A DNA stretch of 58,154 bases from Chloroflexota bacterium (GTDB taxonomy: Bacteria; Chloroflexota; Anaerolineae; UBA4142; SHND01), in the NCBI GenBank assembly GCA_029778615.1, contig JAKOPZ010000042.1:1-58154 (forward strand), in the 5' to 3' direction. A model generated the notes under the pieces. The model had not been told where the DNA came from and did no database searches. It worked only from the letters and a program-made list of their open reading frames with translations. Below are positions 32,912-40,185 of the stretch, one piece after another. Each line of letters starts with the position of its first letter. Position 1 is the first letter of the stretch. Position numbers and translations under genes: made by a program.

Positions 32912-33499
32912 ATGCCGAATCACAAATCAAAAATCAAAAATCGGAAATCAAAAATCTCCAGTCCCCAGTCTCCAATCTCCAACATTCGCGGCGGCGACCC
33001 GTTGCTCACGCCCAAACGCGTCAGCGATTCGCAAGTGCGCTTGTCTTTGGTAATGAATCCCGATTTGGCGAACGCGTTGGGCAATGTGCATGGCGGACAA
33101 ATTATGAAGTTAGTGGATGAAGCGGGCGGATTCGCTGCAATGAAACACGCGCGCAATGTCGCCGTCACCGTCGCGATGGATTCGATGACATTTCTTTCGC
33201 CCGTGCATGTCGGCGCGCTCGTCACGCTCAACGCGTCGGTGAATTGGGTGGGACGTACTTCGATGGAAGTGGGAGTGCGCGTCGAAGCAGAAAATGTGGT
33301 GACGGGAAATGTCACACACACCAATTCCGCGTATCTCGTTTATGTCGCGCTCGACCAGTACGGACAAGCCACGCCTGTGCCGCCGTTGATTGTCGAGACT
33401 GTGGAAGAAAAACGCCGATGGGAACAGGCGGCGGCGCGACAGGCGCATCGGCTGCAGCACGCCAAACATCAAGAACCGCGCACAGGAAATGCGTCCTAA
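32912..33499 (+). CDS. Acyl-CoA thioesterase (hotdog fold), repeat-derived N-terminus
   Basis: 195 residues. The hotdog core (about 35-165) has VHGGQIMKLVDEAGGFAAMKHA and FLSPVHVGALVTLNASVNWVGRTSMEVGV, as in cytoplasmic acyl-CoA hydrolases (BFIT/YciA-like). The Asp of LVDEAG is the usual catalytic acid. The first 27 residues are encoded by a 63-base heptanucleotide repeat and are rich in Lys, Ser and Pro. No RBS precedes the ATG at 32912. Translation may instead begin later, for example at the TTG of LLTPKRVSDSQ. The stop overlaps the ATG of the SemiSWEET-like gene (TAATG). Confidence 0.8.
   Translation: MPNHKSKIKNRKSKISSPQSPISNIRGGDPLLTPKRVSDSQVRLSLVMNPDLANALGNVHGGQIMKLVDEAGGFAAMKHARNVAVTVAMDSMTFLSPVHVGALVTLNASVNWVGRTSMEVGVRVEAENVVTGNVTHTNSAYLVYVALDQYGQATPVPPLIVETVEEKRRWEQAAARQAHRLQHAKHQEPRTGNAS
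32921..32983 (+). repeat. Heptanucleotide tandem repeat, nine units
   Basis: Units of seven bases: CACAAAT, CAAAAAT twice, CGGAAAT, CAAAAAT, CTCCAGT, CCCCAGT, CTCCAAT, CTCCAAC. Because 9 x 7 = 63 = 21 codons the frame is kept. It encodes the odd N-terminus of the thioesterase. Confidence 0.85.
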
Positions 33500-33816
33500 T
33501 GGATTTTCTCACGCGCCTCGATTTCAAAACGCTGATTGGTTGGATTGTCATTTTTGTCAATCTCGGAAGCGCAATGGCGGTGTTCAGTCAAGTTCGTTTG
33601 ACGTACCATCGCAAAAATACCATTGGCTTGAGTCCACTGCCATGGATTATGGGGACAAGCAACGCGGCGATTGGCGTTTTGTACAGCGTATTGATTGCCG
33701 ATTTATTTTTTTTGATTGCGAATTTGGCGTGGACCACGGCGAACGGCACGATGTTGTTTTTGATATTCCATTACGGCAGAGCTGCCAAAAAAAACACAGG
33801 AGTTGAACCGCAATGA
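33499..33816 (+). CDS. SemiSWEET/PQ-loop-like small membrane protein
   Basis: 105 residues, three hydrophobic segments: LIGWIVIFVNLGSAMAVFSQV, PWIMGTSNAAIGVLYSVLI, and LFFLIANLAWTTANGTMLFLIFHY. The first helix ends in SQVRLTYHRKNTIGLSPLPW, like the PQxxKxxxxKSxxGLS loop of SemiSWEET sugar transporters; here the PQ is SQ. SemiSWEETs dimerise to move sugars down a gradient. Its start overlaps the thioesterase stop by one base, and its stop overlaps the aminotransferase start (ATGA). Confidence 0.7.
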   Translation: MDFLTRLDFKTLIGWIVIFVNLGSAMAVFSQVRLTYHRKNTIGLSPLPWIMGTSNAAIGVLYSVLIADLFFLIANLAWTTANGTMLFLIFHYGRAAKKNTGVEPQ

Positions 33817-34982
33817 ACTTAGCGCAACGCATGAACAATCTTGGCACGGAAACCGCGTTCGAGGTGTTGGTCAAAGCGCGCGCGCTGGAAGCGCAAGGAC
33901 GCGACATTATTCATTTGGAAGTGGGTGAACCCGATTTTGCGACGCCCGAAAACATCGTGGAAGCGGCGGTGACTTCGGTGCGGAATGGCGCGACCAAATA
34001 CACGCCGAGCGCGGGCATTCCCGAATTGCGCGCGGCGATTGCGAAACGCGTAAGCGAATCGCGCGGTATCGCCGTCAAACCCGAAAACGTCGTCGTCACG
34101 CCCGGCGCAAAGCCGATTATGTTTTTTATCATTCTCGCGTTGATTGATGCGGGCGATGAAGTGGTAACGCCGAATCCCGCGTTTCCGATTTACGAAAGTA
34201 TGATTCGTTTCACGGGCGGCGTACCGCGTTTTTATCGGCTGCGCGAAGAAAATAATTTTCGCTTTGACCCGGATGAATTTCGCGCGCGCGTGAATGAAAA
34301 GACAAAGCTGATTATTCTCAATTCGCCGCAAAATCCGACGGGCGGAGTCTTGACGCAAGACGACCTCGCCGTGATTGCGGAATGCGCGACGACGTACGAT
34401 GTCCCCGTCCTCGCCGACGAAATTTATTGGCAGATTATTTATGACGGCAAATTTCACAGCATCACGCAATTTCCCGGCATGTTGGAACGCACCATCATTC
34501 TCGACGGTTTCAGCAAATCGTATTCGATGACCGGTTGGCGTTTGGGGTTTGGTGTGATGAACGAAACGCTCGCGCCGCACATTACGCGTTTGATGACCAA
34601 TTCCAATTCGTGCGTTTCGGCATTGACGCAATGGGCGGGCGTGGAAGCGTTGAACGGTCCGCAAGAATCCGTCGAAAACATGCGCCGCGCGTTTCAAGAA
34701 CGGCGCGATGTGATTGTGGAAGGGATGAACGCGATTCCGGGCTTTCATTGTCTGAAACCCGAAGGCGCGTTTTATGTTTTCCCGAACATCACGGGAACGG
34801 GCTGGGGTTCGCGCAAAATGGCGGACTATATTTTGAATGAAGCGGGCGTCGCATGCATTAGTGGCACGGCGTTCGGAGAATATGGCGAAGGATACGTACG
34901 TTTTAGTTACGCAAATTCGTTAGAGAATATCCGCGAGGCGCTGCGGAGAATACGCGAGGCGGTAGAGAAGATTCAAGATTAA
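33813..34982 (+). CDS. Class I PLP-dependent aminotransferase
   Basis: 389 residues. Fold type I aspartate-aminotransferase family: EVGEPDFATPENIVEAA, YTPSAGIPELRAAIAKR, NSPQNPTGGV, LADEIYW, and the PLP-lysine in LDGFSKSYSMTGWRLGF (Lys of GFSKS near residue 236). The C-terminal FRFSYANSLENIREAL supplies the substrate-binding Arg. It probably transfers amino groups between an amino acid (Asp, Tyr or Ala) and 2-oxoglutarate. It ends the gene run begun at 27819, followed by a terminator. Confidence 0.9.
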   Translation: MNLAQRMNNLGTETAFEVLVKARALEAQGRDIIHLEVGEPDFATPENIVEAAVTSVRNGATKYTPSAGIPELRAAIAKRVSESRGIAVKPENVVVTPGAKPIMFFIILALIDAGDEVVTPNPAFPIYESMIRFTGGVPRFYRLREENNFRFDPDEFRARVNEKTKLIILNSPQNPTGGVLTQDDLAVIAECATTYDVPVLADEIYWQIIYDGKFHSITQFPGMLERTIILDGFSKSYSMTGWRLGFGVMNETLAPHITRLMTNSNSCVSALTQWAGVEALNGPQESVENMRRAFQERRDVIVEGMNAIPGFHCLKPEGAFYVFPNITGTGWGSRKMADYILNEAGVACISGTAFGEYGEGYVRFSYANSLENIREALRRIREAVEKIQD

Positions 34983-34987
34983 AGTTA

Positions 34988-35016
34988 CAAAACTCGTTCG
35001 TGCAGAACGAGTTTTA
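34988..35016 (+). terminator. Terminator behind the aminotransferase gene
   Basis: AAAACTCGTTC and GAACGAGTTTT around GTGCA, with a T-rich end. Confidence 0.75.
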
Positions 35017-35059
35017 TATTTCACTCGATTGGACGTAGAATGTTTGCAAGGAGGTCACA

Positions 35060-35842
35060 ATGCCTTCGCCGTTTCCCGGAATGGACCCGTATTTAGAAGC
35101 CCCCAACATTTGGCCCGGTTTTCATCATCGCTTGGCAGGCGAACTGGCAGACCGTTTGAACGCGCGTATTGTGCCAAAGTATTACGCAGATGTAGATGTC
35201 CGAACCGTTTTGGAAGAAATAAGTATTGCGATGCCCAAGACCATGTTGCCGGACGGAGGAATCTATGAGCGTGTTCCATACGGTCTTGCGGAAGTTGCTG
35301 CGAGTGTTGCAATTGCACCTCCGTCTTTGGAACGAACTGCATCTGTCGTCGCCGAGACAAAATTGTTTTCGGTCCAAGTACGTGAAACCGAAACTGGCGA
35401 CCTCGTATCTTCTATCGAAATTCTTTCTCCATACAACAAACGACGCGGCGAAGGGTTGGACGAATATCGCCAAAAGCGCAAACGCATTTTGCGCTCAGCC
35501 GTACATCTTGTCGAAATTGATTTGTTGCGCGGCGGAATTCGTCCGGGTGCAGAAGTGAATGAACCACCGTTGGAAGCCGAGTATATTTTTCTCGTCAACC
35601 GCAATCGCGATTCGGACGCACGGATTTCCGAAATTTGGACGGTTGAGTTGAATCAAGCATTGCCCAATCTGCCCGTCCCGTTGCTCGCGCCTGACCCGGA
35701 TGTGGCGCTTGAACTCCAACCCGCACTCGACACGATTTATGCGCGCGCACGTTATGATGTCCGCATCAATTATCAAAATCCGGTTCCCCCGCCGCCGCTG
35801 CGCCCAGCCATGCAGAACTGGATGGAAGAAATTTTGGCATAA
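35060..35842 (+). CDS. DUF4058 family protein
   Basis: 260 residues. The PSPFPGMDPYLEAPNIWPGFHHRLAGELADRLNARI start is the hallmark of DUF4058, which is common and often multicopy in Chloroflexota and Cyanobacteria. A possible nuclease-like core is ETKLFSVQVRETETGDLVSSIEILSPYNKRRGEG, with acidic-then-Glu-Lys positions like a PD-(D/E)XK fold. This is an inference from pattern only. AAGGAGG lies 8 bases before the ATG. Its codon usage looks less GC-rich than its neighbours, which may hint at transfer. Confidence 0.8.
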   Translation: MPSPFPGMDPYLEAPNIWPGFHHRLAGELADRLNARIVPKYYADVDVRTVLEEISIAMPKTMLPDGGIYERVPYGLAEVAASVAIAPPSLERTASVVAETKLFSVQVRETETGDLVSSIEILSPYNKRRGEGLDEYRQKRKRILRSAVHLVEIDLLRGGIRPGAEVNEPPLEAEYIFLVNRNRDSDARISEIWTVELNQALPNLPVPLLAPDPDVALELQPALDTIYARARYDVRINYQNPVPPPPLRPAMQNWMEEILA

Positions 35843-35878
35843 ACAAAAAATCCAACCTTTGGCGGTTGGATTTTTTTC
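35843..35878. terminator. Converging-gene terminator
   Basis: AAAAAATCCAACC and GGTTGGATTTTTT around TTTGGC. It serves the DUF4058 gene and the HPRT gene. Confidence 0.85.
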
Positions 35879-35886
35879 TATCTCCC

Positions 35887-36432
35887 TCAAGAATACATTT
35901 CCGGTTTCAAAACCCCGATATACGGCAGATTTCGGTACAACTCGTCAAAGTCCAAACCGTATCCCACTACAAATTCATTCGGAATATCAAAGCCCACGTA
36001 ATCGAGCTTGATTTCCACTTCGCGGCGTTCTTGTTTATTCAATAGCGTACAGATTTTCAAACTGGCGGGATTGCGCGTCCTGAGCGTATCTACCATGTAA
36101 TGCAAAGTGTGTCCTGTATCAATAATGTCTTCGACAATCAACACGTGCCGATTCTCGATGTTCGCGTTCAAGTCCATCAGAATCCGCACCACACCCGACG
36201 ATTCGGTGCGCGTACCGCCATAAGACGAAATCGCCATAAAATCCAATTCATGTGGAATGGACATGGCGCGCGACAAATCACTCATGAAAATGACTCCGCC
36301 CTTGAGAACGCACACGAGCAGCGGGCGCGTATCCCCATAGTCGCGCGCAATCTGCGCGCCCAACTCATAGATGCGCGCTTGGAGGCGGTCACTGGGAATT
36401 AGAATTTTGGCGAGATGGTCTTCGAGGCGCAT
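35887..36432 (-). CDS. hpt: Hypoxanthine phosphoribosyltransferase
   Basis: 181 residues. The PRPP-binding motif VLIVEDIIDTGHTLHYMVDTL and the LVCVLKGGVIFMSDLSRAM loop, followed by YGLDFDELYRNLPYIGVL at the C-terminus, are standard for HPRT. It converts hypoxanthine and guanine with PRPP to IMP and GMP for purine salvage. The ATG at 36432 was chosen because GGAG lies 6 bases upstream; an in-frame ATG five codons earlier (36447) has AGGG directly abutting it. It is divergent from the L25 gene with 183 bases between. Confidence 0.9.
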   Translation of the reverse strand: MRLEDHLAKILIPSDRLQARIYELGAQIARDYGDTRPLLVCVLKGGVIFMSDLSRAMSIPHELDFMAISSYGGTRTESSGVVRILMDLNANIENRHVLIVEDIIDTGHTLHYMVDTLRTRNPASLKICTLLNKQERREVEIKLDYVGFDIPNEFVVGYGLDFDELYRNLPYIGVLKPEMYS

Positions 36433-36506
36433 AGCAAACTCCGGCATCCCTGAATAAACGGATTCTAACACCGAATCGTTAAACTGCAACAGGGTCGCGC
36501 AAAAAT

Positions 36507-36534
36507 TTGACCTTTGCCCTATCACGACTATAAT
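36507..36534 (+). promoter_or_regulatory. Promoter of the L25 gene with overlapping palindrome
   Basis: TTGACC (36507-36512), 16-base spacer, TATAAT (36529-36534). The -10 lies inside the perfect palindrome GACTAT-A-ATAGTC (36526-36538), a possible operator. Confidence 0.7.
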
Positions 36535-36615
36535 AGTCACTTGCGTCTGTAGGGCGCGTTTTTGTGTACATTGCACGGCACGGCGTGATACGGGCGCCGC
36601 AGGAAGGAACAACTC

Positions 36616-37272
36616 ATGGCTGAAGAAATTTTATTGCAAGTGAAACCACGCACCATCATCGGCAAACAAGTTCGCGGCTTGCGCCGCGACGGTTGGATTC
36701 CCCTTTCGGTGTACGGCGCACACGTTCAGGCGCGCAACATGCAAGCCGAAGAGCGCGCGCTGCGCGCGGTCTTGAACAAAGCGGGGACCAATCGCCTCAT
36801 TCGTCTCGATACGGGCGACGGCGCGCAACACGTGGTCATTACGCGCGAAATTCAACGCGAACCCATCAGCGGAAAATATTGGCATATTGATTTCATGGAA
36901 ATTTCGCTGACGGAAAAAATGGAAATTGACATTCCGGTTTCGCTGCAAGGCACCCCGCCCAGCACCAAAAGCGGCGAAGGTCTGTTGATTCACGGTTTGG
37001 AATCCGTTACAGTCCGCGTACTTCCCACTGACCTCATTCCCGAAATTGTGGTGGATGTTTCGGGCTTGGTGAATTTGAATGATGCGCTCTATGTATCGGA
37101 TTTGAAATTGGGCGATACAATTGAAATTTTGACCAATCCCGAAGAAATGCTCGCCAAGGTGATTGCGGTTCGGGAAGAAGTCGTTGCCACCGAAGCGCCC
37201 GCTGCCACCGCCGAAGTCGAAGTGGTTGGCAAAGAGAAAAAAGAAGAAGAAACTGCCGAAGAAAAGGAATAA
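36616..37272 (+). CDS. rplY: 50S ribosomal protein L25/general stress protein Ctc
   Basis: 218 residues, the long CTC form. An N-terminal L25 domain (about 1-95: PRTIIGKQVRGLRRDGWIPLSVYGAHV) binds 5S rRNA, and a C-terminal TL5 beta domain (about 100-190: IDIPVSLQGTPPSTKSGEGLLIHGLESVTVRVLPTDLIP) follows. The tail is Glu/Lys-rich. GGAAGGAAC lies before the ATG. A sigma-70 promoter 80-110 bases upstream is overlapped by a palindrome. It is transcribed separately from mreB, with a hairpin between. Confidence 0.92.
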   Translation: MAEEILLQVKPRTIIGKQVRGLRRDGWIPLSVYGAHVQARNMQAEERALRAVLNKAGTNRLIRLDTGDGAQHVVITREIQREPISGKYWHIDFMEISLTEKMEIDIPVSLQGTPPSTKSGEGLLIHGLESVTVRVLPTDLIPEIVVDVSGLVNLNDALYVSDLKLGDTIEILTNPEEMLAKVIAVREEVVATEAPAATAEVEVVGKEKKEEETAEEKE

Positions 37273-37293
37273 CGTTTTCGTGCCAAATTACGC

Positions 37294-37333
37294 CGCGTGT
37301 CGTTTTCCATTGGAGAATGACACGCGCGTTTTT
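37294..37333 (+). terminator. Terminator behind rplY
   Basis: CGCGTGTC (37294-37301) and GACACGCG (37319-37326) plus inner TTTTCC/GGAGAA pairing, followed by GTTTTTG. Confidence 0.6.
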
Positions 37334-37353
37334 GTTTATCGAAATGGCACTTG

Positions 37354-37362
37354 TGCTATAAT
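37354..37362 (+). promoter_or_regulatory. mreB: Extended -10 promoter of mreB
   Basis: TGCTATAAT, that is TGn followed by a perfect TATAAT (37357-37362). A weak TTGTTT lies 19 bases upstream. The start of transcription would be about 37370, with a leader of about 78 bases. Confidence 0.7.
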
Positions 37363-37447
37363 CTTTGAGCTGGATTCTGTAATCCGCAAATTGTGTAGAG
37401 TCATCCTTCAGAATGATATTCGCTTTTGATTGCCGGAGTGTAGGGTC

Positions 37448-38521
37448 ATGAACAGCGCGTTGACCAGCCCGTTCAACGCGCTTTTTGGCGCGTTCTCGCG
37501 CGATGTTTCGATTGACCTCGGCACCGCCAACACGCTCGTCCTCGTGCGCGGGCGCGGCATCACCATTAACGAACCCTCCGTCGTCGCGATTGAACGCCGC
37601 AGTAAACGCGTCCTCGCAATTGGCTCGGAAGCGAAACAAATGGTCGGACGCACCCCCGCCGACATTATTGCGATTCGTCCACTGCGCGACGGCGTGATTT
37701 CCGATTTCGACGTGACCGAAGCGATGCTCACGCACTTCATTCGCCGCGTGCACGACGAAACCATTTTGCCCGTGCCGCATCGCCCACGTGTCGTCATCGG
37801 CATTCCGTCCGGCGTGACCGAAGTGGAAAAACGCGCGGTCAAAGACGCGGCGATTAGTGCCGGTGCGCGTGAAGTGCATCTCATCGAAGAACCGATGGCT
37901 GCTGCCATCGGCGCGGGCTTGCCCGTCACCGAAGCGGTCGGTTCGATGATTGTGGACATTGGCGGCGGCACGACCGAAATGGCAGTGTTGTCGTTGGGCG
38001 GCATTGTGGTGAGCCGTTCCATTCGCGTCGCAGGCGATGAGATGGACGACGAAATTATTCGCTACGCGCGCGAGAAATACAATTTACTCATCGGCGAACG
38101 CATGGCGGAACAGGCGAAAATTGAAATCGGTTCCGCGTATCCGCTCCAGCAAGAACGCACGATGGTAATTCGCGGGCGTAACCTCATTACCGGACTGCCC
38201 GAGTCCATCGAAATTTCTTCAGTTGAAGTCCGCGAAGCGTTGGTGAATCCGGTCAATCAAATTGTCGACGCGTTGAAAACGACGATTGACGAAACGCCGC
38301 CCGAACTCGTCGCGGATTTAATGGTGCGCGGCATTGTGCTCGCGGGCGGCGGCGCGATGCTCGGCGGTTTGGCGGAACGGCTCTCGCGCGAAACCAAAAT
38401 GCGCGTCTATGTCGCCGACGACCCGTTGACCTGTGTAGTGCGCGGCGCCGGACAATTTCTCGAAATGCTCGATATTCTTCCGCGCGGCTTTGCCGGCGCA
38501 AATGGTCGCGGCAGGCGCTAA
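37448..38521 (+). CDS. mreB: Rod shape-determining protein MreB
   Basis: 357 residues from the ATG behind GGAG; a TTG six codons upstream (37430) is less likely. Actin-fold motifs: phosphate 1 SIDLGTANTLVLV, connect 1, IVDIGGGTTEMAVLSLGG (phosphate 2) and MVRGIVLAGGGAMLGG (adenosine). IEEPMAAAIGAGLPV is the MreB interdomain block. MreB forms antiparallel filaments that organise wall elongation with MreC, MreD, RodA and PBP2. It heads the mreBCD cluster. An inverted-repeat element lies between it and mreC. Confidence 0.95.
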   Translation: MNSALTSPFNALFGAFSRDVSIDLGTANTLVLVRGRGITINEPSVVAIERRSKRVLAIGSEAKQMVGRTPADIIAIRPLRDGVISDFDVTEAMLTHFIRRVHDETILPVPHRPRVVIGIPSGVTEVEKRAVKDAAISAGAREVHLIEEPMAAAIGAGLPVTEAVGSMIVDIGGGTTEMAVLSLGGIVVSRSIRVAGDEMDDEIIRYAREKYNLLIGERMAEQAKIEIGSAYPLQQERTMVIRGRNLITGLPESIEISSVEVREALVNPVNQIVDALKTTIDETPPELVADLMVRGIVLAGGGAMLGGLAERLSRETKMRVYVADDPLTCVVRGAGQFLEMLDILPRGFAGANGRGRR

Positions 38522-38530
38522 ACGCCTCGC

Positions 38531-38596
38531 GTAGGGGCGAAGCATTTTCGTTCGCGCCCGCGTAAATTTGGCGTTGGCTCTGAAAATGCTTCGCCC
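38531..38596. repeat. Inverted-repeat element, GTAGGGxCGAAGCATT family, copy 2
   Basis: GGGCGAAGCATTTTC (38535-38549) is a perfect complement of GAAAATGCTTCGCCC (38582-38596), and the left end begins GTAGG. Ten bases behind the mreB stop. Same family as 691-762. Confidence 0.75.
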
Positions 38597-38618
38597 TTGG
38601 ATTTTGTAATTCCTCTTC

Positions 38619-39542
38619 ATGCTCGACCTCCTCCGCACACGCACCGGTTTCATCCTCATTCTCATCACGCTCGTCTTTATCGGCATTGGCTTGCGCGCCA
38701 CCGGCAATATGGGTCTCGTTCAGGACGCGACCTTTGGCGTGTTCACACCCGTCGAAATTTTTTTGATTGACGCAACGAACGGGGTAAACAATTTGTTTGG
38801 CGGCTTTCAAGACGTGAACAAACTGCGCGCGCAGGTGAAACAATTGCAGGAGCAATTGAATACGGCGGTGATTGACAGCGTGCGCGTGCGCGAATTGGAA
38901 ATTGAAAATTCAGAATTGCGCGCGCAGCTGGAATATAAACAGGCGAATCCCGATTATTTGCTTTCGGGCGCGACGGTACTCGAAGAGAATGACACGCGCG
39001 CGCGCGTGATTTCCCAAGACCCCTCCGCGCTCGTCAATTACATTTTGATTGACCAGGGACGCGAGGAGGATGTCGCAGTCGGAATGCCGGTGATTACGCC
39101 GGCGGGGCTTGTCGGACGCGTTACCGAAGTGGGTTCCACGTGGGCACGCGTGCTGCTCGTCAACGATACGACTTCTTCCGTTAATGCCGTCGTCCAATCC
39201 ACGCGCGCAACCGGCGTGATTCAAGGGCAGGGACAAGGCAGTGACCTTTTGATAATGCGCTATTTGCCGCTTGGCGATTCGGTGAAAAAAGATGACCTCA
39301 TCCTCACGTCAGGCATCGGCGGCGCCTTTCCAAAACGTCTCGTCATCGGACAGGTCATCCAAGTGCGTCAGCGCGACACGGATTTATTTACCGAAGCGGT
39401 TGTCCGTCCGAGCGTAGATTTATCGCGGCTGGAATTTGTTTTGGTGATGAAAAAATTCACGCCCGCCGACATCACCACCGAGCCCACGCCGACGCCGACA
39501 CCCTCGCCCACGCCCACGCGCGTTCCAACACCCGCACAATAG
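38619..39542 (+). CDS. mreC: Rod shape-determining protein MreC
   Basis: 307 residues. A membrane anchor (about 9-30) is followed by a coiled coil (about 66-107: NKLRAQVKQLQEQLN ... ENSELRAQLEY), then the beta-rich MreC domain (about 115-285: YILIDQGREEDVAVGMPVITPAGLVGRVTEVGSTWARVLLVNDTTSSVNA). It ends with a TPTPTP tail, which is unusual for MreC but fits the style of exported proteins in this genome. MreC links the MreB filament to PBP2 outside the membrane. Confidence 0.93.
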   Translation: MLDLLRTRTGFILILITLVFIGIGLRATGNMGLVQDATFGVFTPVEIFLIDATNGVNNLFGGFQDVNKLRAQVKQLQEQLNTAVIDSVRVRELEIENSELRAQLEYKQANPDYLLSGATVLEENDTRARVISQDPSALVNYILIDQGREEDVAVGMPVITPAGLVGRVTEVGSTWARVLLVNDTTSSVNAVVQSTRATGVIQGQGQGSDLLIMRYLPLGDSVKKDDLILTSGIGGAFPKRLVIGQVIQVRQRDTDLFTEAVVRPSVDLSRLEFVLVMKKFTPADITTEPTPTPTPSPTPTRVPTPAQ

Positions 39543-39619
39543 TGCGAATCACGCGGCTGGATTCTCAAGTTTGAATTCTGCCCTGCAAAACCCAATTCCA
39601 ATCGCCTGTTCCAATTTTC

Positions 39620-40117
39620 ATGTCTCCCTATCTCGTTCTTCCGCTTTTAATTCTGGTCACGCTCGCGCAAACGACGCTGCTGCCGATTTTTGTGCCGGGT
39701 CCCGTGCGTCCTGATTTGATGTTGATGCTCGTGGTGGGCTGGGGCGTTGTGCACGGCAACGGGCAAGCAGCACTATGGGGTTTGGGCGGCGGACTCTTGC
39801 TCGATTTATTTTCGGGCGCGCCGTTCGGCTTGCATACGTTTGGTTTGGGCGGCATCGGCTGGCTGGCGGATGTTTTGCAGACCAACTTTTTTCGGTCAAA
39901 CCTTCTCATTCCACTTGCCACCATTTTCATTGCGACCCTGCTGTATCACATCGGTCAAGCCGCCGTGATGCAAGTGTTGGGCTATACAATCAACTGGGCA
40001 TTTTATTCGTTCAATGTTGTGATGCCCACCGCGATTTTGAACACGGCGCTCATGCCACTGGTCTATTGGATTTTGCGCCGCCTTGACCGCGTGGTGCGTC
40101 CGCGTTTGACTTGGTAG
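39620..40117 (+). CDS. mreD: Rod shape-determining protein MreD
   Basis: 165 residues with five to six hydrophobic segments. The RPDLMLMLVVGWGVVHGNGQAALWGLGGGLLLDLFSGAPFGLHTFGLGG block is typical MreD. It ends in RRLDRVVRPRLTW. It works with MreC in the elongasome. It follows mreC after 77 bases. Confidence 0.88.
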   Translation: MSPYLVLPLLILVTLAQTTLLPIFVPGPVRPDLMLMLVVGWGVVHGNGQAALWGLGGGLLLDLFSGAPFGLHTFGLGGIGWLADVLQTNFFRSNLLIPLATIFIATLLYHIGQAAVMQVLGYTINWAFYSFNVVMPTAILNTALMPLVYWILRRLDRVVRPRLTW

Positions 40118-40185
40118 TCTGATTGTCTATTTGTCGGATTGCCGGATGGTCACCCCATCACCCGCAGCGCCATGAAATCTTTTCA

